A stretch of 64,000 bases of DNA. It comes from Microbacterium salsuginis (GTDB lineage Bacteria > Actinomycetota > Actinomycetes > Actinomycetales > Microbacteriaceae). The notes beneath the pieces were generated by a model that worked only from the letters and a program-made list of their open reading frames with translations, searched no databases and had not been told where the DNA came from. Below, in pieces: positions 1 to 8,088 of this stretch (position 1 is its first letter; each line of letters opens with the position of its first letter). Made by a program: the position numbers and the translations under genes. The stretch covers positions 1,054,001-1,118,000 of the forward strand of contig NZ_JABACI010000001.1 of NCBI RefSeq assembly GCF_012524205.1, given 5' to 3'.

Positions 1-107
1 CCGCGACTCACCGCGAAGTGCACCTGCTCGGCATCGGGTCCGTCCTCGCCGACGAAGTGGGCGAAGAGGTACGCCGCGTACGGCTCCGCCTCAGCCGACG
101 CGGTCAC
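1..107 (-). CDS. Partial GH43-like glycoside hydrolase (N-terminus only)
   Basis: Reading leftward from a GTG at 107 gives an open frame to the window edge: about 35 residues including AYLFAHFVGEDGPDAEQVHF. This resembles the first blade of five-bladed beta-propeller hydrolases of family GH43 (typically YLFxHFxGE...EQIxFAxS). The GTG overlaps the TGA stop of the upstream GH1 gene (GTGA), so it is translationally coupled and the last visible gene of the operon. If GH43 is right, the operon substrate may contain arabinose or xylose. The catalytic residues lie outside the window, so the family call is tentative. Confidence 0.6.
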   Translation of the reverse strand, partial: MTASAEAEPYAAYLFAHFVGEDGPDAEQVHFAVSR

Positions 108-1381
108 CGGGCGGCCCCGGTCCTGGAGATCGGAGCGTTGGCCGCGGCATCCGTCGCCACTTGCCGGAAGCGATCGGCAACGGGGTTCTTGCGACGCAGG
201 AGTCCCTGCGAGGACTCGACGAGGTCGAAAAGGCCCATCGTCAGCAGAGACTCCGAGCGTGGCGTGTCGGCGTGGCGATATGTCCACTCGTACATGTCGA
301 ACAGAGGCCACCAGGTGTAGCCCACGACATCGAGTCCTCCCTCGCGCAGCCCACGCACGCTCGCGACCGAGGCATCGAGCCACGCGATGCGCTCCTCCAC
401 GGACGCCGTCACGCATGTCTCGGTGAGCATGACCGGCGCGCCGTAGCGGTGGGCGTACGTGCGCAGAAGCTCTTCGAGTCCCGCGACGCCGTCGTCTTGA
501 GTGGGCCACGGGTCGACGAACCCGCCGGCGTGCACGATGCCTTCCTCCATGAGCTGCGTCGAGTGCCGCGGGTAGTAATTGACCCCCATGACGTCGGGTT
601 TCACGGCATGCGAGGCGAACCAGGCGAGGGTGTCGTCGGTCACCCCCGACGCCCGGAGACTGCCGAGCATGTCGTGCCGCTCATCCACCCCACCCGTCAC
701 CAGATCCTCCACGAGGAACGACTGCGCGCGCTGCAGGGCGACGAGCGGGCGATGCTGACCGTCCACGTCGCCGGCGAACCGTGCCGTCGCATCGACGTGG
801 ACGAACGTCGCGCGTTCGCCGAGCACCTCGGCGATTCCGCGCTGCGCCCGCACGAAGCCCTCGGCGAGCGCGAGCGCGATCGTGTTGTAGCCCCGCTCGC
901 CTGACAGGTAGGGAGGCCAGTAGGCCACGTCACCGGAGAAACGCGCATGGATCATCGGCTCGTTCACCGGGGTGTAATCGGTCACCCGGTCGCGGTACCG
1001 CTCGGCGCACGCGACTGCGTAGTCGGCGAAGTGCCGCGCGAAATCGGGGTGCGCGAACTCGGATTGCATCCACAGCGGAGTGCCGTAGTGGAGCAGGTCG
1101 ATGATGGGGCGGATGCCGAGCTCATCGAAGCGGCCGAGGACGCGGTCGACCCATTCCCAGTCCCACTCTCCCGGAGCCGGGTTCACACGGTGCCACGGGA
1201 TGCCCCACCGGATGAACTGCGCGCCGACGTCGGAGGCGAGCTGCAGATCTCCGTGCCAGTTCTCGTAGTGCTCGGTCAGCTCGTACTCATCGAGCGCGCG
1301 CTCGCCGGCTCGCGTCTGAGGAACGAAGGTGTCTTCGATCCCGAGACCGAAGTGCAGTGTTCCGTCCTGATACCACTTCAC
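104..1381 (-). CDS. GH1 family glycoside hydrolase (beta-glucosidase/beta-galactosidase-like)
   Basis: A cytoplasmic retaining beta-glycosidase of about 425 residues, the usual GH1 size, with no signal peptide. The acid/base motif TPVNEP lies at residues 137-142 (Glu141) and the nucleophile region MLTETCV places Glu321 where GH1 enzymes have TENG; the variant after the Glu marks a divergent subgroup. The C-terminal VGYTWWPLFDMYEW region matches the GH1 aglycone/glycone-site segment. Start: GTG at 1381 is chosen; a TTG at 1393 overlapping the permease stop (TTGA) is equally possible. It is the fourth gene of a five-gene operon and probably hydrolyses the oligosaccharide imported by the adjacent ABC system. 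The exact sugar specificity cannot be read. Confidence 0.85.
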   Translation of the reverse strand: MKWYQDGTLHFGLGIEDTFVPQTRAGERALDEYELTEHYENWHGDLQLASDVGAQFIRWGIPWHRVNPAPGEWDWEWVDRVLGRFDELGIRPIIDLLHYGTPLWMQSEFAHPDFARHFADYAVACAERYRDRVTDYTPVNEPMIHARFSGDVAYWPPYLSGERGYNTIALALAEGFVRAQRGIAEVLGERATFVHVDATARFAGDVDGQHRPLVALQRAQSFLVEDLVTGGVDERHDMLGSLRASGVTDDTLAWFASHAVKPDVMGVNYYPRHSTQLMEEGIVHAGGFVDPWPTQDDGVAGLEELLRTYAHRYGAPVMLTETCVTASVEERIAWLDASVASVRGLREGGLDVVGYTWWPLFDMYEWTYRHADTPRSESLLTMGLFDLVESSQGLLRRKNPVADRFRQVATDAAANAPISRTGAAR

Positions 1382-1389
1382 GGTCGTGG

Positions 1390-2304
1390 TCAACCCTTCA
1401 TTCCGGTGAGGGCGACACCCTCGATGAACCATTTCTGGATGACGATGTAGAGGAGGACGAGCGGGAGGATCGCGACCAGCGCGCCCGCCATCATCACGCT
1501 GTAGGGCGCCGCGCCGGTCGCCGACCCCGTCAGCAGTGCGAGGCCAGCAGTCAACGGACGGACTGACGAGTCGCTCGTCATGATGAGCGGCCACAGCAGG
1601 TCGTTCCAGTTGCCCACGAAGTGGAACAGCGCCATCGTCAGCAGCGCAGGCTTGGCGTTGGGCAGGATGACGGACCAGAAGATGCGGAACTCGCCCGCAC
1701 CGTCGAGCCGTGCCGCCGAGTCCAGGTCGCGCGGCAGCGTGATGAAGAACTGACGCAGGAGGAATATGCCGGCGACGTCGGCGGCACGCGGGACCACGAG
1801 CCCGAGGAACGAGTTCACCCAGCCGAGGTCGGCCACGAGCTGGTAGATCGGTACGAGCAGCGCCTGGAACGGGATCATCATCGTCGCCACGAGGACGGTG
1901 AAGAGCGCGGTGCGCCCGCGGAACTCCATGCGCGCCAGCGCATAGGCGGCGAGGGCGTTGAACGCGAGCGAGCAGAGCGTGACCGCGCCCGAGAACACGA
2001 GCGAGTTCCACGACTGCTGCAGGACCGGAATGCGCGACGAGAGATCGGCGAAGTTCTCGAGGGTGAACGTCGAGGGGACGAGCGTCGGCGGCCACGAGTT
2101 CACCTCCGCTTCGGGCGAGAATGCCGCCAGCGTGACCACGACCACCGGGAATGCAGTGACGAGAGTGAGGATGATCAGGCCGACGAGCGCACCGCCGCGG
2201 CTGAGAATCGACGCACGCCCGACGCTCGGTCGCCGGTGACGCCCGGAGGTCGTGACGGCCTCGGTGAGGGTGAGTGCAGCGCCGTCGCTGAGTGTCGTGG
2301 TCAT
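1390..2304 (-). CDS. Carbohydrate ABC transporter permease, MalG-type (CUT1)
   Basis: An inner-membrane permease of about 304 residues with six predicted membrane helices. The cytoplasmic EAA loop that docks the ATPase is visible as DSAARLDGAGEFRIFW, and the C-terminus IEGVALTGMKG is typical of MalG-like subunits. ATG at 2304 overlaps the stop of the partner permease (ATGA) and has a GGAG Shine-Dalgarno 8-10 bases upstream. Longer readings into the upstream gene are out of context. It forms the membrane channel with the 2301-3254 product. No ATPase gene accompanies the pair. Confidence 0.92.
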   Translation of the reverse strand: MTTTLSDGAALTLTEAVTTSGRHRRPSVGRASILSRGGALVGLIILTLVTAFPVVVVTLAAFSPEAEVNSWPPTLVPSTFTLENFADLSSRIPVLQQSWNSLVFSGAVTLCSLAFNALAAYALARMEFRGRTALFTVLVATMMIPFQALLVPIYQLVADLGWVNSFLGLVVPRAADVAGIFLLRQFFITLPRDLDSAARLDGAGEFRIFWSVILPNAKPALLTMALFHFVGNWNDLLWPLIMTSDSSVRPLTAGLALLTGSATGAAPYSVMMAGALVAILPLVLLYIVIQKWFIEGVALTGMKG

Positions 2305-3254
2305 TCCAGCTCCTTCTCCTGCTTGGCGCCGATCCTCAGCTGGATGAGTCCGAGCACGAGCGTGATGGCCAGGAGGATGTACGACAGCGCGGACGCGAAG
2401 CCCAGCTTGAAGTCGCGGAATCCGTCGGTGTAGATGCGGTAGACGATCGTCTCCGTCGCGTGATCGGGACCGCCCTGGGTCATGATGTAGATCTGGTCGA
2501 ACGCCTGGAAGGCGCCGATGATCGCGAAGATGATGACGAACGTCATCGTGCCGCGCAGGCCTGGCAGAGTGACCGCCCGGAACGAGCGCCATGGCCCCGC
2601 GCCATCGAGCTTCGCCGCCTCGTAGAGGTGCGCCGAGATGCCCTGCAGGCCGGCGAGGAAGATGACCATGAAGTAGCCGAAGTTCTTCCACACCGCCACC
2701 GCGGTGACAGCGGGAAGGGCCCACGTGGTGGATGCGAAGACGTCCTCCATCTGGATCCCGATCTGGCTGAGCCAGTACGGGATGAGCCCCAGGTTGGGAT
2801 CGAGGAGGAAGTTCCAGGCGAGGGAGGCCACCGCCATCGAGATGACGAAGGGCAGGAAGATGACCGTCCGGAAGAAGGCGCGGAACGGGATGTCGGTGCG
2901 ATTGAGCAGCAGCGCGGCCGCGAGTCCGACGACGATCACTGCCGGCCCGTACATGGCGGCGTAGAGAACGGTGTTGAGGATGGCTCGCAGCACTTCCGGG
3001 CTGGTGAACGCCTCGACGTAATTGTCCAGGCCGACCCAGTTCGCCTCGCCGAACCCGCTCGCATCGGTCAGAGACGTCCACAGCGCGGTGAAGGCCGGGA
3101 TGAAGACGAACGCGGCGATGATCAGCAGCGCGGGCGCGAGGAAGAGAAGCGACTTGCCGGTGAGCCTCAGCTCCCGCCGTTGGATCGCCCGGCTGTTCCC
3201 GACGAGCTGTCGCGGCGGCCGGTAGCGCCGTCGCGGTGCGGATGTCGTCGTCAT
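2301..3254 (-). CDS. Sugar ABC transporter permease, MalF-type (CUT1)
   Basis: A 317-residue inner-membrane protein with a basic N-terminal tail (residues 1-30) followed by six hydrophobic segments. The EAA loop reads YEAAKLDGAGPWRSF, and TQGGPDHATET is the conserved periplasmic-side motif of MalF-like CUT1 permeases. It lies between the substrate-binding protein and the MalG-type permease, overlapping the latter by four bases. A strong hairpin at 3277-3306 separates it from the binding-protein gene and may lower permease expression relative to the binding protein. The substrate is inferred from neighbouring glycosidases to be a beta-linked oligosaccharide. Confidence 0.92.
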   Translation of the reverse strand: MTTTSAPRRRYRPPRQLVGNSRAIQRRELRLTGKSLLFLAPALLIIAAFVFIPAFTALWTSLTDASGFGEANWVGLDNYVEAFTSPEVLRAILNTVLYAAMYGPAVIVVGLAAALLLNRTDIPFRAFFRTVIFLPFVISMAVASLAWNFLLDPNLGLIPYWLSQIGIQMEDVFASTTWALPAVTAVAVWKNFGYFMVIFLAGLQGISAHLYEAAKLDGAGPWRSFRAVTLPGLRGTMTFVIIFAIIGAFQAFDQIYIMTQGGPDHATETIVYRIYTDGFRDFKLGFASALSYILLAITLVLGLIQLRIGAKQEKELE

Positions 3255-3276
3255 GGGGTGCTCCTGGGAGGATGCG

Positions 3277-3306
3277 GGCCGGTGGCCACGGGCGCAGCCA
3301 CCGGCC
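3277..3306 (-). terminator. Intra-operon hairpin between binding protein and permease
   Basis: A perfect 10-bp inverted repeat (GGCCGGTGGC / GCCACCGGCC) with a 10-base loop lies in the 58-base gap after the binding-protein stop. There is no U-tract. Such hairpins downstream of solute-binding protein genes often act as partial terminators or 3' stabilisers, giving more binding protein than permease. That role is inferred. Confidence 0.65.
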
Positions 3307-3312
3307 GCGAGC

Positions 3313-4596
3313 TCATTCGAACTCGGAAAGGATGTCGGTCAGCGCGGCGTCGGTCTCGCCGACGAGCGTCGCCACCTCACCACCTGTCCCCTGCGTGATG
3401 TGGATGGAGAGTGTGTCCAGTTCGGCGTTGACGTCCGTGACTCCCCCGGGCAATCCCGCGAGGCGGACGTAAGTGTTCTCGGTGAACGCCTGCATCGTCT
3501 CGACGTAAGGGTTCTCAGCGAGTTCCTCGGACGTGATGTCGGTGCGGTTGGGCGGGTAATTCGCCTCGAGCGCCCACTTCACCTGTGCATCGTGCGAGTT
3601 GAAGTAGCGCAGGAAGGCATATGCGCCCGCCGTCGCCTCGTCGTCCGCTTGGGACGTGAGCCACCAGTAGTTCGCCGCCGCCTGCGCGGCGACCTTCTCG
3701 GGACCCGCCGGCACTTCGAAGACGCCGACTTCGAGGTCGACGCTGTCGGCGATGCCGATCATCCAGGGGCCGATCACGACCATCGCGGCCTTTCCGGCCT
3801 TGAAGATGTCGACAGACTCCGCGAGCGAGACGTTCGTCGGACCCCAGTTGCGCGTATAGGCATCACGCCACCACTGCAGCGTCTCGACGTTCTGCTCCGT
3901 GTCGAGCGTGACCTCCCCGTCTTGGTAGACCTCGCCCCCGCCGGCCTCGAGCCAGGTGGGAATGAACGTCGTCTCCTTGTCGGCGACCGACAGTCCGTAG
4001 ATCTCCGGAGTGCCGTCGCCGTTCTCATCGACCGTGAGCTGCTCCGCCAGATCGATCCACTCGTCCCAGGTCTGGGGCATCTCGGTGACGCCCGCCGCCT
4101 CGAACATCGCGGTGTTGTACCAGACCGCGAAGGGTGCGTAACCCATCGGAACCGCATACGCCTCACCGTCGTACACGCTGTAGTCGACGACGTGCTGGTA
4201 GTACGTGTCGGTCTCGTTCTCGGCGTCGTCGTAGAAGCCCTGCATCGACTGGAAGACGCCCTGCTCGACGTAACCCTGACCGGAGTCGACGCCTTGGACG
4301 ACGACATCCGGACCGTTCCCCGACGAGACCGCGGGAAGGAGCTTGTCGGTGATGACGTTCCACGGGTTGACCTCGATGGCGACCTCGTAGTCATCCTGCG
4401 AAGCGTTGAACTCGTCGGCGATCTCCTGGACGACGGTGCCGTCCGCCTCGGTGAAGCCGTGCCACACGTTCACCGTGACCGGACCGTCTCCGTCATCCCC
4501 GGCGTCTCCGCCGCCGGCGCTGCACGCCGTGATTGCGAGCGCGGCAGCGCCGACGAGCGCGGCGCCCGCCAGCTTCCTGCTGTGTGTGCTGATCAT
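3313..4596 (-). CDS. Extracellular sugar-binding lipoprotein of CUT1 ABC transporter
   Basis: A 427-residue lipoprotein. The signal peptide MISTHSRKLAGAALVGAAAL leads to lipobox ITAC with Cys25, then a Gly/Asp-rich linker. The mature part begins VTVNVWHGFTEADG, the family 1 solute-binding protein (SBP_bac_1) opening, and has aromatic residues (WHGF, YYQH, NYWWL) suited to stacking on sugar rings. It captures the sugar outside the membrane and delivers it to the two permeases downstream. It is the first gene of the operon, read from the promoter at 4811-4840. Confidence 0.92.
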   Translation of the reverse strand: MISTHSRKLAGAALVGAAALAITACSAGGGDAGDDGDGPVTVNVWHGFTEADGTVVQEIADEFNASQDDYEVAIEVNPWNVITDKLLPAVSSGNGPDVVVQGVDSGQGYVEQGVFQSMQGFYDDAENETDTYYQHVVDYSVYDGEAYAVPMGYAPFAVWYNTAMFEAAGVTEMPQTWDEWIDLAEQLTVDENGDGTPEIYGLSVADKETTFIPTWLEAGGGEVYQDGEVTLDTEQNVETLQWWRDAYTRNWGPTNVSLAESVDIFKAGKAAMVVIGPWMIGIADSVDLEVGVFEVPAGPEKVAAQAAANYWWLTSQADDEATAGAYAFLRYFNSHDAQVKWALEANYPPNRTDITSEELAENPYVETMQAFTENTYVRLAGLPGGVTDVNAELDTLSIHITQGTGGEVATLVGETDAALTDILSEFE

Positions 4597-4661
4597 GCTG
4601 ATCCTCCTTGATAGCGATCCATCTCCGTCTGCGTCCGGGCGACGCGTGCGAAGTCAGTTCA

Positions 4662-4680
4662 TTTCATCGATGTAGAAGAA
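4662..4680. promoter_or_regulatory. LacI-type operator, copy 1
   Basis: TTTCATCGATGTAGAAGAA: a 6-bp ATCGAT core with imperfectly symmetric arms. It shares the core and the GTAG arm with copy 3. It lies in the leader of the binding-protein operon, about 65 bases before the start codon. Confidence 0.55.
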
Positions 4681-4786
4681 TGTCCTTCGGCGTTCCTCGC
4701 AGGTGGGCATTCTTCGTCAGGTTCGTGGGCGCGGCAGGCGTGGATTGGCGAAATTCCGATCCTTCTCTGTCGCGGAGCCGGTAGAT

Positions 4787-4806
4787 CTTCTTCATCGATG
4801 AACAAG
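4787..4806. promoter_or_regulatory. LacI-type operator, copy 2 (best palindrome)
   Basis: CTTCTTCATCGATGAACAAG is a 20-bp palindrome with one mismatched pair. It begins four bases beyond the -10 element (4811-4816) of the leftward promoter and so covers the transcription start. Binding here would block the binding-protein/permease/glycosidase operon, the usual mode of a sugar-induced LacI repressor. Confidence 0.75.
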
Positions 4807-4810
4807 CAGC

Positions 4811-4840
4811 ACGGTATCTCACCATCTGCACACGGGTCAA
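4811..4840 (-). promoter_or_regulatory. Predicted sigma70-type promoter of the ABC/GH1 operon
   Basis: On the minus strand TTGACC (4835-4840) and TACCGT (4811-4816) are separated by 18 bases. The same -35/-10 pair (17-base spacing) occurs before the large glycosidase gene at 16474-16502. The transcription start would fall near 4804, inside operator copy 2. Confidence 0.6.
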
Positions 4841-4847
4841 GAGTCAC

Positions 4848-4876
4848 TTGACAGTGTTCCTACATCGATGAAGAAT
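4848..4876 (+). promoter_or_regulatory. Predicted promoter of lacI with overlapping operator copy 3
   Basis: TTGACA (4848-4853) and AAGAAT (4871-4876) are spaced 17 bases apart on the plus strand. The third ATCGAT-centred site (core 4864-4869, arms TTCCTAC and GAAGAATG) lies between them, so the regulator would repress its own gene. The leader to GTG 4931 is about 48 bases. Confidence 0.6.
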
Positions 4877-4930
4877 GCGTGAGAGGCCGCGAGGGTGCTG
4901 GCCGAGAACACGCGATGGGAGGGCACAGGG

Positions 4931-5944
4931 GTGACACCGACGATGCAGGACGTCGCGGAGCGAGCCGGCGTGTCGGCGAAGACCGTCTCGAACGTCATCA
5001 ACGGCTACCCCTTCATCCGCGAAGAGACGCGGCTGCGCGTCGAGGAGGCTCTCCGCGAGCTGAACTACAAGATGAACGTCTCGGCGCGGAACCTGCGTCG
5101 CGGGGCGACCGGCGTCATCGGCCTCGCCCTCCCCGAACTGTCACTGCCCTACTTCGCCGAGCTTGCGGACGCCATCATGGACGCCGGTCATGCCTCCGGC
5201 CTCACCGTCGTCATCGAGCGCACGCGCGGCGACCGGGACGGCGAGCTCGATGCACTGCGTGGACCCCGCCGGCACACCACGGACGGACTGCTCTACAGCC
5301 CGCTGGCGCTCGGCCCCGAGGACGAGCATCTTCTTCCCGGGGAGGCGCCCCTGGTTCTGCTGGGCGAGCGGATATTCAGCCCGCGGTTCGACCACGTCAC
5401 GATGCAGAACGTCGAGGCCGCACGCGCTGCCACGACATACCTCCTCAGCCTCGGGCGCACGCGGATCGCCGCGATCGGCGTACACCCGGAGGAGAAGGTG
5501 GGCTCTGCCGCTCTGCGGCTCGAGGGCTACCGTCAGGCGCTCTCCGCCGCGGGCGTGCCCGATGATCCTGCCCTCTACGGCGAGGCACAGCTGTGGCACC
5601 GGTCGACCGGCGCTCAGGCGATGGCCGCGGTGCTCGATCGCGGCATCAGACCCGATGCGATCTTCGCCTTCAACGACACACTCGGCCTCGGCGCCATGCA
5701 CGAGCTTCAGGTGCGGGGATTCGACATCCCCCGCGACATGCTGGTGATCGGATTCGACGACGTCGAAGAGACGCGCTATTCCGCGCCCACCATGACGAGC
5801 GTGAACCCCGGGCGCGAGTTCATCGCCCAGACCGCGGTCCGGCTGCTGCTGGACCGCATCGGTCGCCAGTCGGAAGAGCGTTCTCCCGAACTCATCAAGG
5901 CCCCGTTCCGCATCGTCGAGCGGGTCTCGACGGCCGTGTCCTGA
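4931..5944 (+). CDS. LacI-family transcriptional regulator of the GH1/ABC locus
   Basis: A 337-residue regulator with one N-terminal LacI helix-turn-helix (MQDVAERAGVSAKTVSNVIN) and hinge helix (SARNLRRG), followed by a periplasmic-binding-protein-like effector domain. GTG 4931 is preferred: GGGAGG lies eight bases upstream and the protein then begins MTPTMQDV, the standard distance to the HTH. An upstream GTG at 4895 would add 12 residues without a good ribosome site. Divergence from the transporter operon plus three operator copies supports local repression relieved by the transported sugar or its product. Confidence 0.9.
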   Translation: MTPTMQDVAERAGVSAKTVSNVINGYPFIREETRLRVEEALRELNYKMNVSARNLRRGATGVIGLALPELSLPYFAELADAIMDAGHASGLTVVIERTRGDRDGELDALRGPRRHTTDGLLYSPLALGPEDEHLLPGEAPLVLLGERIFSPRFDHVTMQNVEAARAATTYLLSLGRTRIAAIGVHPEEKVGSAALRLEGYRQALSAAGVPDDPALYGEAQLWHRSTGAQAMAAVLDRGIRPDAIFAFNDTLGLGAMHELQVRGFDIPRDMLVIGFDDVEETRYSAPTMTSVNPGREFIAQTAVRLLLDRIGRQSEERSPELIKAPFRIVERVSTAVS

Positions 5945-5998
5945 TTCCGCACAACCTGGCGGTTGCACTTTGGGTCGCGCGGGGTTCAGATCGTGGTA

Positions 5999-7729
5999 TC
6001 AGCGGGAAGTGAGACTGAACTGGCCCGCCCGCGCCGCGTCGGGGCCGGGAAGGAAGTACCGCTCGAGGAACGCATCGAGATCCTGCTCCAGCAAGGCGAG
6101 CGCCGCGTCGATGTCGGCAGTGTCGACCCGGTCCGGCACGACCCACCGTTCTGCGACCTGGAGTGGACGGGGAGGCGCCTGCGCGAGCGTCGCAGCCGAA
6201 CGGCGCGCGAGCTCGCGCAGCTGATTGTCCCGGTCCGCCTGCATCACGCCGCGCAGCTCCACGGCCAGATCCGCCCGCCGTTCAGGGGACGCACGGATCA
6301 GCGCGGCCAGGTTCGTCGATCGGACATGGTGCGCGTAGGCATCCGCGCGCGTGACGAACGCTTCGGCCTCAGAGCGCTGGGTACGCAGCTCCGCCGACGC
6401 CTCATCGCCTCGGTCGACGAACCAGCGGTCGAAGGCCGCGAGCGCAGTCTCCATCTCTGCCGCAGCGGTGGCGAACCGCAACCCCACATCCTCGAGCAGC
6501 CAGGGATGGGGTTCCTCATTCGTTAGCCGCATGAACGTCGACCCGCGGGTTGACCGCCAGGCAGGGGTATCCCACTCCGATGCCTTCGACTGTGCACCTC
6601 GCACTGTCGCTGCGGAGAGTTCGTGGCTGGGCTGGCTGCGTCCGAGTTGTCGCGCGAACCACGACGAATCCCACGGATAGAGCTCATAGGCGGTCGACGC
6701 GCGCGTCCAGAATTCCACGAGCCAGGGAGCATCCCACCCGGCTGCGATCGACTCCAGCGCCGCCGCCTCGGGTATCAGTGGGTCCTCGAAGTACGCTGCG
6801 GCAGCGGCCATGTTGACGTCGAATCGGGTTGGCACCACGCCGAAATACTCTTTGACGCCGACGACGCCCCGGACCCGCTCGACGTCTCGAAGCTGCCGGA
6901 GCGTCACGAGCGGCACGGGAAGGCGACGGAACGGCTCGACCTCCTCATTGGCCGATGAGAGGAAGACCTCCGCGACGACGGGAATCGACCGTTCACGTGC
7001 GAGTGCCGCAGCATTCCGAACGAACCGATCGCCGGCGATCGTCGAGACGACCTCCCCGATGCTGCTGTGCAGCATGAGGCCCATGGCTGGGTCGAGGTGC
7101 GGGATGACCGCCAGCGTCTGGCCCGCCGAGAGTTCCCACGGCTCCCACCAGACACGCCCGGATGGGCGTACCGCGCCCCACGCTCGCGCCAGGGCGGAGA
7201 GGAAGGGAGGCAGGCGGTCGTGCAGCGGTATTCCGGCGCACCTCTCACACCCATCAAATTCGCTGCACAGCCATGCGTCCTGGTCGTACGTGTAGACGAG
7301 GAGATCGTCGACGTCGGGGAAGTCGGCGCCGAAGCGACGGATGGCGTCGGCGTAGCGCTCACCTGTGGCAGGGTCTCGGATGCACTGGGGAAGCACGCCA
7401 CCCTCGAATCCGACACGCCCTTGGAACGGCGCGCCGAAGTGGAACAGGGTGCGCAGCCCCGCGGCCTTCGCCGCGGCGCTGCGCGCACGCAACTCGCTGC
7501 GCCTACGCGCAAGCGAGTCCGGCCCCGAGGCTGAGAGAGGCTCCGGTGAGCCGGGCACGAGAGCGACGTCCTCGAGGTTGAGCGCCTCGTCGCCGGGGCG
7601 ATAGGACCAAGCGATGTTGAGCTGGACCGCCGTGAATCCTGCAGCGGCCAGCCAGCGGAGGTTCTCAGAGGACCACTCGACATCCGGCTGCGACGGATTG
7701 CCGAGGATCGCGATGCGCACGGCGCTCAC
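5999..7729 (-). CDS. Predicted TIM-barrel glycoside hydrolase-like protein, family unassigned
   Basis: A 576-residue cytoplasmic protein (no signal peptide) that I cannot place in a named family. The start resembles a TIM barrel: VRIAILGNPSQPDVEWSSE, then LRWLAAAGFTAVQLNIAWSY as strand-helix-strand, and later LRTLFHFGAPF and DDLLVYTYDQDAW. A CxxxxxCxxC stretch (CSEFDGCERC) could bind a metal. The last ~220 residues look all-helical, as in some GH20/GH67-type C-terminal domains. GTG 7729 overlaps the rhaM stop. It is the last gene of the transporter operon, so it probably acts on an imported rhamnose-containing sugar. Function is inferred from context only. Confidence 0.7.
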   Translation of the reverse strand: MSAVRIAILGNPSQPDVEWSSENLRWLAAAGFTAVQLNIAWSYRPGDEALNLEDVALVPGSPEPLSASGPDSLARRRSELRARSAAAKAAGLRTLFHFGAPFQGRVGFEGGVLPQCIRDPATGERYADAIRRFGADFPDVDDLLVYTYDQDAWLCSEFDGCERCAGIPLHDRLPPFLSALARAWGAVRPSGRVWWEPWELSAGQTLAVIPHLDPAMGLMLHSSIGEVVSTIAGDRFVRNAAALARERSIPVVAEVFLSSANEEVEPFRRLPVPLVTLRQLRDVERVRGVVGVKEYFGVVPTRFDVNMAAAAAYFEDPLIPEAAALESIAAGWDAPWLVEFWTRASTAYELYPWDSSWFARQLGRSQPSHELSAATVRGAQSKASEWDTPAWRSTRGSTFMRLTNEEPHPWLLEDVGLRFATAAAEMETALAAFDRWFVDRGDEASAELRTQRSEAEAFVTRADAYAHHVRSTNLAALIRASPERRADLAVELRGVMQADRDNQLRELARRSAATLAQAPPRPLQVAERWVVPDRVDTADIDAALALLEQDLDAFLERYFLPGPDAARAGQFSLTSR

Positions 7730-8088
7730 GTCGTCACCGAATCGAGGGCGGAGTCGAGGTCGAACGCCTGGCGAAGCGGCACGACCCGCCCCACGGGTCG
7801 TGCGTCATCGACCGGGAGGAACATGTCCCCGATATGCCGTCCCCACGCTGCATTGACCTCTGTCGCCGACATCGCCGCCAGGGTCGCCTCGAAGTCGTCC
7901 GTCTCGAGGTATCCGACGATGAGTCCGGATTCGTCTACGAAGATCGAATAGTTGCGATAGCCGCTGTCGCGGAGGGCCTCGAGCATCGCCGGCCACACGG
8001 TCTCGTGTCCTTCCAAGTAGTCGCCTATCCGGTCCGGATCCACGCGCAACAGGAAGCAGATCTTCTGGCGCGGCGCATCACGCGTCAC
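7726..8088 (-). CDS. rhaM: L-rhamnose mutarotase
   Basis: A 120-residue dimeric alpha-beta-barrel protein that interconverts alpha- and beta-L-rhamnopyranose. The family signature is clear: Tyr24, His28 and Trp32-Pro33 in DYLEGHETVWPAMLEAL, NYSIF at 46-50, and the C-terminal LRQAFDL. GTG 8088 overlaps the permease stop by four bases, and the stop overlaps the next start in the same way, so expression is coupled to the ABC transporter. Its presence is the main clue that the locus handles L-rhamnose or a related 6-deoxy sugar. No rhamnose isomerase or kinase is in the window. Confidence 0.87.
   Translation of the reverse strand: MTRDAPRQKICFLLRVDPDRIGDYLEGHETVWPAMLEALRDSGYRNYSIFVDESGLIVGYLETDDFEATLAAMSATEVNAAWGRHIGDMFLPVDDARPVGRVVPLRQAFDLDSALDSVTT

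Larger units (their letters stand above)
4597..4930. promoter_or_regulatory. Divergent regulatory region of the GH1/ABC locus
   Basis: This 334-base gap between the binding-protein gene and lacI holds no convincing ORF. It contains two divergent promoters and three copies of an ATCGAT-centred operator, listed separately. The leader of the binding-protein transcript would be about 200 bases and includes one operator copy at 4662-4680. Confidence 0.75.

Noticed and set aside
2292..3398. Long open frame (368 codons) on the plus strand
   Set aside because: It lies wholly antisense to the permease and binding-protein genes and is rich in Arg, Asp, Glu and Gly as expected of a shadow frame in high-GC coding DNA.
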